A stretch of 27,584 nt of DNA. It comes from JALONO01 sp038209965 (lineage in GTDB: Bacteria > Bacteroidota > Bacteroidia > Cytophagales > Thermoflexibacteraceae). Below, in pieces: positions 17,733 through 24,855 of this stretch (its first letter is position 1; each line of letters starts with the position of its first letter). The stretch lies in contig JBBQXF010000065.1 of the NCBI GenBank assembly GCA_038209965.1, forward strand, positions 1-27,584, read 5' to 3'. A program made the translations under genes and the position numbers. The notes below the pieces were generated by a model. The model saw only the letters and a list, made by a program, of their open reading frames with translations. It did not search any database and was not told where the DNA came from.

Positions 17733-17798
17733 AAAGTCGCAGACTTTGCCGAACAGGCGGCATTGATAATCAAAGTTACAGACTTTGCCGAACGGGCG
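17733..17798 (+). repeat. Two direct copies of a 27-bp palindrome-bearing repeat
   Basis: Copies at 17733-17759 and 17772-17798 differ at three of 27 positions. Each starts with an inverted repeat around a short loop (AAAGTC-GCA-GACTTT in the first, AAAGT-TACAG-ACTTT in the second) followed by GCCGAAC and GGCG. They are spaced 39 bases apart. A third, weaker copy lies at 18245. They start 15 bases behind the TonB receptor stop. Confidence 0.7.
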
Positions 17799-17858
17799 CA
17801 CCAATGCTGAAAGCAATCCATCCTTGCCTCTTTTTAAATGCACTATTTTAGGCCGACT

Positions 17859-18069
17859 TTACTCTTTCGTGCTGTCGTTGAGCAATGGATTTTCGGTTGT
17901 GATTTCTCCATTGGGTAATTCATAAAAACGTTTCCCTTTCACAACAAAATCGTTGGGCAAGCCATTTTGCGATTGATTTCTTTGGCTCTTTTTACCGCCT
18001 TGCGAAAAAGCTGGTAAATAAAGATGCGTTTTGATAAGCACTTAGGCTGTCCAGTTTTTCTACCCGCAT
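17859..18069 (-). pseudogene. Frameshifted remnant of a small protein gene (possible antitoxin-like)
   Basis: On the minus strand an ATG at 18069 begins MRVEKLDSLSAYQ. A second frame then carries a basic helix (FRKAVKRAKEINRK) and a third frame carries NGLPNDFVVKGKRFYELP and NGEITTENPLLNDSTKE, ending with TAA at 17859. Adding one A to the AAAA run between INRK and GLPN would join the last two pieces as RK-NGLPND, so at least one single-base deletion is likely, and another shift must lie near SAYQ. The rebuilt pattern (basic helix, then 'G-L-P-N-x-F/Y-V-x-x-G-K-x-Y-E-L-P-N-G-E-I') resembles small Bacteroidota proteins often seen beside toxin genes; that comparison is from memory and weak. Confidence 0.5.
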
Positions 18070-18206
18070 ATCTTAAAGTCTTTAGAAAAGTCGATAAATA
18101 AATTTTCAAGTTCTATTACAAAACTCTCACTTGTTCCAATCGTCACCCTTGGTGGTTCCTCGTTTGTGGAGTTATAAATCAATTGCCAATCGTCCGCCAA
18201 GTTCTT
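18060..18206 (-). pseudogene. 5'-truncated remnant of an unknown gene
   Basis: A minus-strand frame without a start codon reads NLADDWQLIYNSTNEEPPRV then TIGTSESFVIELENLFIDF and stops with TAG at 18060-18062. The composition looks protein-like, but I do not recognise the family. Its end overlaps the ATG of the following remnant (18069), as in coupled two-gene modules. A stop at 18207-18209 and the palindromic repeat cut it off upstream. Confidence 0.4.
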
Positions 18207-18244
18207 TTATTGTTCAATGCAGACTTTCGCTTATTATCGGCGGC

Positions 18245-18266
18245 AAAGTCACAAACTTTGTTCAAC
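18245..18266 (+). repeat. Third, diverged copy of the palindromic repeat
   Basis: AAAGT-CACAA-ACTTT followed by GTTCAAC matches the repeats at 17733 and 17772 at about 17 of 22 positions in the same orientation. It lies 16 bases from the stop of the second TonB receptor gene. Confidence 0.55.
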
Positions 18267-18281
18267 TAAGGGTTGTTGCTT

Positions 18282-20669
18282 TCAAAATTCCACCCGGTAG
18301 GCCAGCACGGGCAGCAGTGACAGTTGGTATTCGGTGTTGAGATTGCGGATTGAATTGTCATAATAGCGCCGGGCCACATTGGCTTGGTTGGTGGCATTTT
18401 GCAGATCCACCGAAAAAGTTCGGGTGTACTTGGGGCGGTTTTTTTTGAGGCTCAGGCGGAGATCCAGCCGGAAATAGTTGGGCAATTGATCCTCGAAAGC
18501 GCGGTTTTCAAAGCGCCGCTCTCCATTCTCGCGGCGCGATCGATCCAGATCGATCGGAGTGACCCGGAACCCGCCCGCCCACACCAAGCGTACATTGATC
18601 CCCAATACCCGGTTAACGGGCTGGCCCCGGCGGCTGGTCTTGGCCTTGACAAATTCCTTGCCCCCCAGTAAGCTGATGACAAAGTTACCATTGTACCGGG
18701 TATTGCGGGCTATGCCATCCAATACCCGATATTTTGAATCATAAAAGGAATTGGCCAACAAAAAATAATAATTGTTGCCGAAAAACTTTTCTAGGGTCAG
18801 TTCTAAGCCGTAGTTGCGGCCCGTGCCCAAGTTGGCCAGCGTGTCACCAACAAAACCGTTGGCCTGGTTCAAGAGCGAGAAGTAGTTGTTGGGAACCGGG
18901 CGGATCGGGACTTGGTACAACTGCTGGTAGTAGATCTCGGCCTTGGCCCGCAAATCAGCTTTGATCAGGCGATCATAGGCCAATACAAAATGCCTAGCCT
19001 TGGTGAAATCCAGGTTCACATTGGGCTGTACCATCCCGACGTTGCGCACCTGCACTTGGGCAAAGTACGTGCCCAGGGGCAAGCTGCGGCTGTGCACCCC
19101 AAACCCGGCACTAAGGCTTGACTTGTCGTCCAGTTGCCATTGGAGCGAGGCGCGCGGCTCCAATGAACGCCGCCCGTTCAGCCCGAAATGGAGGTAATGG
19201 GCCCCGGCCAGCAGGGTCAAGCGGGCCAGCACCCGGAATTTCCACTGGGCATACCCTTGAAAAGTGGCAGCGGCATTTTGCTCATCCAAGGTGGTGTTCA
19301 GGGGCCTGCCCGCTTGGGGCGCGTGTTGGGTGAGCAAACTGTAAGCGTTGTTGGTCATAAAAAAGCCGGCCCGCAGCAAGTGGCGGGCATTGAACTTGTG
19401 GTTGATCACCGAGGCCAGGGTGAGGCGCGTCTCACGGTACTGGTTGTTGCGGGTCACCTGCTCCACATAGCCGCTGCCCAGTTGCCACTGCAATTCACCG
19501 TTGCCGTTGCCGGTAAGGGCGAGCGTGGTTTTAAGGTAGGTTTTGGATCCAAGGCCCACTTGGTGTGAAATTCCGGTGGCTCCCATGCCAAAATTGTAGC
19601 GTTGGCCGTTGCGTCGTGCCCCGGTGCGCCAAGCTACTGAGTCGCGCACGGCGGGATAGTCTTGGGTGCTCAGTCCCCCAATGCCAAACCAGCCGAACGT
19701 GCCCATTTTTTTGGTGGGGAAGGTCAAGTTAAAAGACAAGTCTTGAAAGGTGATCAACCCACCGGGCAGGGGCAAGCCGATCCGGGAAAGCAATGTGAGG
19801 GTGGAATAGCGGTAGTTGATCAAAAAAGCCGCTTTATTGGCTGCGGTACTGCGCCGATCAAAGGGGCCCTCCACCGCTACATCTAGGCCAAGCACGCTGG
19901 CTTGGGCGGTCCATTCACGCTGTTGGTTGTTGCCCTTGCGCAAGTTGATATCGAACACGCCCGATACAGCGTTGCCATATTCGGCGGGGAAGGCTCCGGT
20001 GAAAAAATCGGAATTGGCCAGCAGTTGGGAACTGACGATGCCAATGCCCCCGCCCGAGGCGCCTTCGTTGGAAAAGTGGTTGGGCGAGGGGACCTCCACT
20101 CCCTCGAGCCGCCAGAGCAAACCGCTGGGCGAGTTGCCCCGGATCACGATTTCGTTGCTAAAATCACCAGCCGACACCACTCCCGCAAAGGCGGCCGCCA
20201 TGCGGGAGGGGTCATCGAACGCCGCCGCAAACCGCCGGGTCTCCTCAACTGAAAACGTGCGGGCGCTCACCACTGCCATTTCGTTGAGCGGCTTGTCCTT
20301 GTCTTGCCCACTGGCGGTAATTTCCACACCTTCAATCTGTTGATACGCTTCGACCAAGCCGATGACCAGCACCACTTCTTTGCCCGCACTGACCAACAAT
20401 TCACTGATGACATAAGGTTCGTAACCCACAAACGTGCACTGGAGGCGGTGCCGCCCCACGGGGACATTGGCCAATTGAAAATTTCCGTCCACATCCGTCA
20501 CAGCACCCAACAAGGGCTGCGAACCGGGGATAAAAACCGATACCCCCGGCAAAGCACTCTTGGTGTCGCGGTCGGTCACTCGGCCGCGCACAGTCTGGGT
20601 GAGCGGCTGAGCCAGCAGGCCCCCAACAAAAAATTGGCAAATCAATGACACAGTAAGCAATAATCTCAT
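18282..20669 (-). CDS. TonB-dependent receptor with CarboxypepD_reg-like domain
   Basis: This is an outer-membrane receptor of 795 aa from the ATG at 20669. It has a signal peptide (1-20, MRLLLTVSLICQFFVGGLLA, cut before Q21) and a carboxypeptidase regulatory-like domain at about 27-107 (VRGRVTDRDTKSALPGVSVF, TDVDGNFQLANVPVG, FVGYEPYVI). A plug follows at about 125-240, with FDDPSRMAAAFAGVVSAGDF, NEIVIRGNSPSGLLWRLEGV and FFTGAFPAEYGNAVSGVFDI, then a barrel that ends in LAYRVEF with terminal Phe. The plug sequence 'NEIVIRGNSP-x-G-L-L-W-R-L-E-G-V' is typical of a Bacteroidota TonB group whose ligands are largely unknown. Upstream codons to 20711 would bury the signal peptide and are rejected. 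It is divergent from the TPR sensor gene, which may take part in its control. Confidence 0.92.
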   Translation of the reverse strand: MRLLLTVSLICQFFVGGLLAQPLTQTVRGRVTDRDTKSALPGVSVFIPGSQPLLGAVTDVDGNFQLANVPVGRHRLQCTFVGYEPYVISELLVSAGKEVVLVIGLVEAYQQIEGVEITASGQDKDKPLNEMAVVSARTFSVEETRRFAAAFDDPSRMAAAFAGVVSAGDFSNEIVIRGNSPSGLLWRLEGVEVPSPNHFSNEGASGGGIGIVSSQLLANSDFFTGAFPAEYGNAVSGVFDINLRKGNNQQREWTAQASVLGLDVAVEGPFDRRSTAANKAAFLINYRYSTLTLLSRIGLPLPGGLITFQDLSFNLTFPTKKMGTFGWFGIGGLSTQDYPAVRDSVAWRTGARRNGQRYNFGMGATGISHQVGLGSKTYLKTTLALTGNGNGELQWQLGSGYVEQVTRNNQYRETRLTLASVINHKFNARHLLRAGFFMTNNAYSLLTQHAPQAGRPLNTTLDEQNAAATFQGYAQWKFRVLARLTLLAGAHYLHFGLNGRRSLEPRASLQWQLDDKSSLSAGFGVHSRSLPLGTYFAQVQVRNVGMVQPNVNLDFTKARHFVLAYDRLIKADLRAKAEIYYQQLYQVPIRPVPNNYFSLLNQANGFVGDTLANLGTGRNYGLELTLEKFFGNNYYFLLANSFYDSKYRVLDGIARNTRYNGNFVISLLGGKEFVKAKTSRRGQPVNRVLGINVRLVWAGGFRVTPIDLDRSRRENGERRFENRAFEDQLPNYFRLDLRLSLKKNRPKYTRTFSVDLQNATNQANVARRYYDNSIRNLNTEYQLSLLPVLAYRVEF

Positions 20670-20688
20670 CCTATCTTGGTTTTTACCC

Positions 20689-20696
20689 CAAACGTA
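20689..20696 (-). promoter_or_regulatory. Candidate -7 box (TACGTTTG) of the second TonB receptor gene
   Basis: On the minus strand TACGTTTG fits TAnnTTTG and lies 19 bases before the ATG at 20669. A -33 TTG is not seen at the consensus distance, which would fit a promoter that needs an activator, for example at the dyad 20735-20768. Confidence 0.45.
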
Positions 20697-20734
20697 CGCA
20701 AGCAATGCCACTTTATCGCTGTTCAGGCTGAATG

Positions 20735-20768
20735 GTCCACCCTAGTTTCGCACGAAACTTGGGTGGAC
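20735..20768. promoter_or_regulatory. 34-bp dyad (operator-like) between divergent TonB receptor and sensor genes
   Basis: Arms GTCCACCCTAGTTTCG (20735-20750) and CGAAACTTGGGTGGAC (20753-20768) are complementary at 15 of 16 positions around the two bases CA. No T tract follows on either strand, so this is not a terminator. It lies between the outward-facing -7 boxes (20689-20696 on -, 20803-20810 on +), upstream of both promoters. A dimeric regulator site is the likely reading; a hairpin in a longer transcript is the alternative. Confidence 0.65.
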
Positions 20769-20776
20769 GGCTCATC

Positions 20777-20810
20777 TTGGCTGCCAACTCATGAAAATGA
20801 TTTACATTTG
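20777..20810 (+). promoter_or_regulatory. Promoter of the TPR sensor gene
   Basis: TACATTTG (20803-20810) fits TAnnTTTG, with TTG (20777-20779) 23 bases upstream, at the long end of the usual spacing. The ATG at 20847 is 37 bases on. The dyad 20735-20768 lies directly upstream of the -33 region. Confidence 0.5.
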
Positions 20811-20846
20811 AGGTCATTAGAGCATCGGGAGTCAACATTATACTCA

Positions 20847-22220
20847 ATGAAAACAGCGATATCCTTTTTGATTATGATTGGCTGGTTGGGGGGATCGATG
20901 CCGGTCATGGCCCAATTGGACAGCCTAAACAAAGAACTACGATTGATCAAAGGCTCAAAAAAGACTTTTGCCAATGACAGCCTGCGTGTAACCATCTTGC
21001 TACAAATTTCCAAGGTTTATTATCAACAAAACGGGGGGGACAGTTGCATTCATTTTGCCAAAAGAGCCCTTGAAATATCAGAAGAGATGCCTTGGCCGCT
21101 CGGAACAGCCTTAGCATATTTCCGAATTGGGAACGCCTATTTTAATACAGCCGATTATCCGCAAGCGTTGGCAAATAATATCAGATCGCTCCGTGCTTAT
21201 GAGCAGGCAAAGGATACCTTCGGCATCGCTAAACTATTGAATAGCTTGGGCGGGCTCTATCACCAAGACGAAAACTACCCGCAAGCCCTTGCCCATTTCA
21301 CCCGGGCCATTGATCTGATGCAAAAAACTGGGCATTGGAAAAGTACCAGCGCGCCGCTTACCGGGATCGCTGAAATCTATAAGCTCCAAAAAAATTATCC
21401 ATTGGCCATTGAGTATAACCTCAAAGCCTTGGCCATCCGCGAAAAAACGGGTCACAAATTGGCCATTGCCGTCTCCAAGCACAATCTTGGGGAAATTTAT
21501 GTATTAATGAACAAAGCCAAAAAAGGGTTGGCTTATTTATTTGATGGACTGGCCATCGATCAGCAACTGGGCGCTCCCCAAGACTTGGCCATTGATTACC
21601 ACATGATCGGTAGGGGCTATCTTCAATTGGGCCAACTGGACAGCGCGATCTGGTATGCGCAAAAAAGCTTAACAATCGGCACACAGGTTCATGCCCGCAG
21701 TGAAGTCCAAAATGCGGCTGAATTGCTCTATTTATGCCATAAAGCCCAAAATAATACGGCCGAAGCACTCCATTTTCATGAGTTGTACACCTGTTATAAA
21801 GACAGTATTTTCAACCAAGCAAACTTGGATCAGATCAAGGAATTGGAGCGGGAGTTTCGGCTGACCAACCAACAACTGAAAATAGAAAAAATCAACGCGA
21901 TCAATGAAAAGCAACAAGTCCTGCAAAAAATAGTGATCGCTTTTTTGTGCTTGTTGGTACTGGCCACATCTCTGGGGGTGCTCTATTGGCGCAACCTGAA
22001 CAAGCTCAAACAAATGGCCCATGATCAGAAGATGGCCGAAATTGCGTACCTCAACTCACACGAAACCCGCGCCCCACTCGCCACCTTGCTGGGCCTACTC
22101 CAGTTGTACGATCGGGAAGACCCCAGCAATGCGGAAAACCAAGTCATTATTTCGTACATCGATACCGTGGCCAGAAAACTGGATGAGGTCATCCGCCGGA
22201 TCAATGACAAGACCTACTAG
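20847..22220 (+). CDS. TPR sensor protein with one membrane span and a kinase-less H-box domain
   Basis: The product has 457 aa from the ATG at 20847. A signal peptide (about 1-23, cut near VMAQ) leads to a periplasmic array of tetratricopeptide repeats (about 45-320; for example ALAYFRIGNAYFNTADYPQA, LLNSLGGLYHQDENYPQA, AVSKHNLGEIYVLMNKAKKG). A coiled coil follows (ELEREFRLTNQQLKIEK), one membrane span (361-381) and a cytoplasmic tail of about 75 residues. The tail has an H-box-like NSHETRAPLATLLGLLQLY with His405 and a second helix ending KLDEVIRRINDKTY, as in HisKA dimerisation domains, but the protein stops there: no N, G1 or G2 ATP-binding boxes follow. The frame is intact, so this looks like a natural DHp-only sensor and not a broken kinase. 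It may receive phosphate or pair with a separate partner; no response regulator lies nearby. Confidence 0.82.
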   Translation: MKTAISFLIMIGWLGGSMPVMAQLDSLNKELRLIKGSKKTFANDSLRVTILLQISKVYYQQNGGDSCIHFAKRALEISEEMPWPLGTALAYFRIGNAYFNTADYPQALANNIRSLRAYEQAKDTFGIAKLLNSLGGLYHQDENYPQALAHFTRAIDLMQKTGHWKSTSAPLTGIAEIYKLQKNYPLAIEYNLKALAIREKTGHKLAIAVSKHNLGEIYVLMNKAKKGLAYLFDGLAIDQQLGAPQDLAIDYHMIGRGYLQLGQLDSAIWYAQKSLTIGTQVHARSEVQNAAELLYLCHKAQNNTAEALHFHELYTCYKDSIFNQANLDQIKELEREFRLTNQQLKIEKINAINEKQQVLQKIVIAFLCLLVLATSLGVLYWRNLNKLKQMAHDQKMAEIAYLNSHETRAPLATLLGLLQLYDREDPSNAENQVIISYIDTVARKLDEVIRRINDKTY

Positions 22221-22260
22221 CCAGCCCGAACTGCGAGTAAGATGATCGTGCCTTTAACCA

Positions 22261-22322
22261 GCCAATTGGGGTATTTGCCAAATACTCGCCAAATCAACGG
22301 GCAGCGTGTTTGGCAAATTGGC
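22261..22322. repeat. Imperfect inverted repeat in the convergent gap
   Basis: GCCAATT (22261-22267) plus TGCCAAATAC (22276-22285) pair with GTGTTTGGCA and AATTGGC (22306-22322), with an 8-base bulge and one mismatch. The left arm itself contains the perfect small palindrome GTATTTG-C-CAAATAC (22271-22285). It lies between the TPR gene and the ABC ATPase gene, which converge here. Confidence 0.45.
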
Positions 22323-22368
22323 CGGCCATGATCGTTGGGGAAACAGGGCCACCGCCTGAGCGCAGCAA

Positions 22369-22410
22369 GCGGGCGACGCACAACCGGCTCGCGGTTGCAC
22401 GTCGCCCCGC
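22369..22410. terminator. Long GC-rich hairpin between convergent genes, possible bidirectional terminator
   Basis: GCGGGCGACG (22369-22378) and CAACCG (22381-22386) pair with CGGTTG (22392-22397) and CGTCGCCC(C)GC (22400-22410). A CA/CA internal loop and a 5-base terminal loop interrupt the helix. No proper T tract follows directly on either strand, so factor-independent termination is uncertain. Position between two convergent stop codons (22220 and 22450) favours an end-of-transcript role. Confidence 0.45.
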
Positions 22411-22449
22411 TAGCATTGATCGGAGTAAAGTTTAAGTTTTTTCTACTGG

Positions 22450-23145
22450 TTAAATGTGAAAATGCTCTTTGATGTTCTCCGTCACCACTTTACCGTCGAA
22501 CAGGTTGATGATGCGGTGGGCAAAACTGGCGTCGTGTGGCGAGTGCGTTACCATCACAATCGTGGTGCCGGCCTGGTTGAGCTGGGTCAGTAGGTTCATC
22601 ACTTCCGAGCCGTTGGCGGAGTCAAGGTTACCGGTCGGTTCATCGGCGAGGATCAACTGGGGGTTGGCCACCACCGCCCGGGCAATGGCCACCCGCTGCT
22701 GCTGGCCACCCGAAAGTTGCTGCGGAAAGTGGTTGCGGCGGTGCATAATGTCCATTCGCTTCAGCACTTCTTCCACCTTGGTTTTTCGCTCCGGCGCGGG
22801 CACATCGAGGTAGAGCAGGGGCAGTTCCACATTTTCATACACCGTCAACTCGTCGATCAAGTTAAAACTCTGGAACACAAACCCGATGTTGCCTTTGCGC
22901 ATCCGGGCGCGCTGCCACTCGGTAAATTTGGAAATTTCTTGGTCCAGAAAAGTGTAGTCGCCCTGCGAGGGGTTGTCCAACAGGCCAATAATGTTCATCA
23001 AGGTGGATTTGCCGCACCCCGATGGCCCCATAATGGCCACAAACTCGCCCTTCCGGATCTCGATGTTGATATTGTTTAGGGCGGTGGTTTCCACTTCGTC
23101 GGTGGTGTACACCTTGCGCAAATCCTTGGTGCGGATCATGTTCAT
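22450..23145 (-). CDS. ABC transporter ATP-binding protein (MacB/LolD type)
   Basis: This cytoplasmic ATPase of 231 aa would power a type VII (FtsX-fold, MacB/LolCDE-like) transporter. Visible motifs: Walker A GPSGCGKST at 40-48, Q-loop Gln92 in VFQSFNLIDELT, signature LSGGQQQR at 144-151, Walker B LILADEPTGNLDS from 164, and the switch His in VTHSPHDA. The spacing ETTALNNINIEIRKGEFVAI before Walker A is typical of the MacB/LolD subfamily. Either ATG at 23145 or that at 23139 (MIRTKDLRKVY) could start it. It lies 81 bases behind the adaptor gene on the same strand. No FtsX-like permease follows; the next gene converges, so the membrane partner must be encoded elsewhere. Confidence 0.95.
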   Translation of the reverse strand: MNMIRTKDLRKVYTTDEVETTALNNINIEIRKGEFVAIMGPSGCGKSTLMNIIGLLDNPSQGDYTFLDQEISKFTEWQRARMRKGNIGFVFQSFNLIDELTVYENVELPLLYLDVPAPERKTKVEEVLKRMDIMHRRNHFPQQLSGGQQQRVAIARAVVANPQLILADEPTGNLDSANGSEVMNLLTQLNQAGTTIVMVTHSPHDASFAHRIINLFDGKVVTENIKEHFHI

Positions 23146-23226
23146 CTCAATCGGGTGTTAAAGTTGAATTTTTATTGATAAAATACTGGACAGAACGATT
23201 TTTACGCCCTTATGTGCAATAGCCAT

Positions 23227-24540
23227 TTATTCCTTGATCACCAGCACTTCATTATCGCCAAAATATTCGTAGGACGATGTGATTACTTTGTCACCGGGCT
23301 GTAACCCTTCGAGCACTTCAAAATGCTCGGTGTTTTTGCGGCCCAACTTGATTTCGCGTTTAACGGCTTTTTTACCCGTTGCATCGGCCAGATATACCCA
23401 GTTGCCTCCGGTATCCTTGTAGAATCCACCGATGGGCAACAGAATGGCTGCCGAAGAATTGCCCAGCTCAATGCGCACCCGCAGGGACTGGCCACGTTTG
23501 ATGCCGGGGGCCATTTTAACGGTAAACTCCATGTCCACTTCAAAACGGCCATCGGTGATGGTGGGATAAATCTTGGACACCGACAACGAGTAGTTTTCGT
23601 TGTTGAACTCGCAACTGCCCGCTTGGCCCACTCCAATCCGGGGCAAATACAACTCATCAATCCGCACCCGGAGCTTGAAATTGTTCATAATATCAATCTG
23701 GCCAAGGCGCTGCCCCCGGTTGACGGCCTGGCCGGGCTGCAATTCGGGAGCGGCCAACTGGCCCGCCACAGGGGCCCGCACCACCAAATTATCCAAAATT
23801 TGGCCCACCCCGTTCAAACTGCGCCACAAGCGTTCTTCGGATTGGGTGAACTGGGTCAACTGGCGGATCCGGAACAACGAATCGGCGCGATAGGCATTGA
23901 CCATCAACTTCTTGCGGTTACGTTGGTAGTCGTAGTTTTCTTTGACTTCCTCAAATTCGCGCTGCGAAATCGCCTTGCTGACCAACAATGTTTTGAAACG
24001 CTCAAACTGGGGCTTGAGCACTTGGGCTTGATAGTCGATCTCGGCCAATTGGTTGCGGCGGTTGATGTCGTTTTGTTCCAAGAGCAACCTCGAGTTGCGC
24101 AGGTTATTGATTTGGTCAAACAACTGGGCTTCGCGGTTCATCACCTCCAATTGCAGGGTAGAATTGGTCATGAGCAGGATGGTGTCGCCCTCGGCCACCA
24201 CCGTGCCCGATTCCCGCACGATTTTGCGAATATTTCCCCCCTCAATGGCATCGATAAAGACCGTTTGCAAGGGCAATACGTTGCCAGTTTGCACGATAAA
24301 TTCTTGGAAAGTCCCTTTGGCCACCGTGGCGATCGTAATTTTTTCGGCATCTATATTGAGCTTGCTCCGTTTGTCTGCAAAAAATATCAGGTAAACAATG
24401 GCACAAAACAAAGTGGCCCCACCACCAAACAGCCCGATCCGCTGGGTGGTCCAATATTTTTTGGGTATTTTTCGATCCATGCTCTCATTAGGGTTAGGCT
24501 TTCCGTTTTTTTGTTCTTCGGCAACAATTTCGGTCATCAT
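23227..24540 (-). CDS. MacA-like periplasmic adaptor (HlyD/membrane fusion protein)
   Basis: This is a membrane fusion protein of 437 aa, anchored by one N-terminal span (about 34-54, GLFGGGATLFCAIVYLIFF), with the rest periplasmic. Blocks in order: a first lipoyl half near 85-125 (EGGNIRKIVRESGTVVAEGD), a long coiled-coil hairpin at about 135-245 (QLFDQINNLRNSRLLLEQND and later helices), the second lipoyl half (LVVRAPVAGQLAAPELQPGQ), a beta-barrel and a membrane-proximal C-terminal domain (VLEGLQPGDKVITSS). With the ATPase gene 81 bases downstream it forms the adaptor and motor of a MacAB-TolC-like exporter. Start ATGs at 24540, 24537 and 24480 (MDRKIPKKYW) are all possible; the last gives a normal short cytoplasmic lead before the span. 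Confidence 0.93.
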   Translation of the reverse strand: MMTEIVAEEQKNGKPNPNESMDRKIPKKYWTTQRIGLFGGGATLFCAIVYLIFFADKRSKLNIDAEKITIATVAKGTFQEFIVQTGNVLPLQTVFIDAIEGGNIRKIVRESGTVVAEGDTILLMTNSTLQLEVMNREAQLFDQINNLRNSRLLLEQNDINRRNQLAEIDYQAQVLKPQFERFKTLLVSKAISQREFEEVKENYDYQRNRKKLMVNAYRADSLFRIRQLTQFTQSEERLWRSLNGVGQILDNLVVRAPVAGQLAAPELQPGQAVNRGQRLGQIDIMNNFKLRVRIDELYLPRIGVGQAGSCEFNNENYSLSVSKIYPTITDGRFEVDMEFTVKMAPGIKRGQSLRVRIELGNSSAAILLPIGGFYKDTGGNWVYLADATGKKAVKREIKLGRKNTEHFEVLEGLQPGDKVITSSYEYFGDNEVLVIKE

Positions 24541-24578
24541 AGTGGTATTTGCAAATTAAGTTTGATCCCTTACTCTTT

Positions 24579-24594
24579 GGCCAACATTGCGCCC
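24579..24594 (-). promoter_or_regulatory. Weak sigma-54-like promoter candidate for the adaptor-ATPase pair
   Basis: On the minus strand GGGCGCAATGTTGGCC keeps the GG-N10-GC spacing of sigma-54 promoters (-24/-12) but departs from the consensus at several other bases. It would start transcription about 28 bases before the ATG at 24540. A second partial match (TGGCATAAAGCTTGGT, 24644-24659) has the wrong dinucleotide at -12. I include the former only because a dyad lies at enhancer distance upstream. Confidence 0.2.
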
Positions 24595-24711
24595 AACTTG
24601 GTGCGGTGGCCAACAATACAATGCCAATCTCTCTTCATTACCGACCAAGCTTTATGCCACTACTTAATTTGTTGGCTATCAAATGATTGTGCGGTTTTTA
24701 TAACCAACAAC

Positions 24712-24727
24712 CGTCCGCTATCGGACG
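24712..24727. promoter_or_regulatory. Palindromic regulator site candidate (CGTCCG-N4-CGGACG)
   Basis: CGTCCG (24712-24717) and CGGACG (24722-24727) form a perfect dyad with spacer CTAT. It is 172 bases upstream of the adaptor ATG (24540) and 129 bases upstream of the peptidase ATG (24856), so it could serve either divergent gene. The form is that of a helix-turn-helix dimer site; the regulator is unknown. Confidence 0.4.
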
Positions 24728-24855
24728 ATTTTGCACGGGAATGGATGAGTGTCTTCCGAACCGCGCCCCGCCAAACCGAGGTTTGAGCATTGAATAGTGA
24801 ACAAAACGTTTCAATTTTGCCTTTTATATTTTGTAATCTATTCAAATCCATAATC

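Larger units (their letters stand above)
17719..18281. other. Gene-poor region between the two TonB receptor genes
   Basis: This 563-base stretch is AT-rich in its second half. It holds three short palindromic repeat copies (17733-17759, 17772-17798 and 18245-18266) that bracket the remnants of two small minus-strand genes (17859-18069 and 18060-18206). No intact gene is present. Confidence 0.6.
24541..24855. other. Divergent intergenic region (MacA-like adaptor / M28 peptidase)
   Basis: This 315-base gap contains a perfect small dyad at 24712-24727, and two weak sigma-54-like matches on the minus strand (24644-24659 and 24579-24594). A near-miss to the -7 consensus occurs on the + strand near 24828 (TA-TAT-TTTG has one base too many). 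No gene is seen. Confidence 0.45.

Noticed and set aside
24644..24659. TGGCATAAAGCTTGGT as a sigma-54 promoter
   Set aside because: The -24 part is good, but the -12 part has GG where GC is needed, and the nearby 24579-24594 match keeps both dinucleotides. Neither is strong.
23323..24786. 487-codon open frame on the + strand, antisense to the MacA-like adaptor gene
   Set aside because: It covers a clear adaptor gene in the opposite strand. Its translation shows the His/Gly/Leu-rich bias of an antisense shadow and has no domain, and the GC-rich codon pattern explains the lack of stops.
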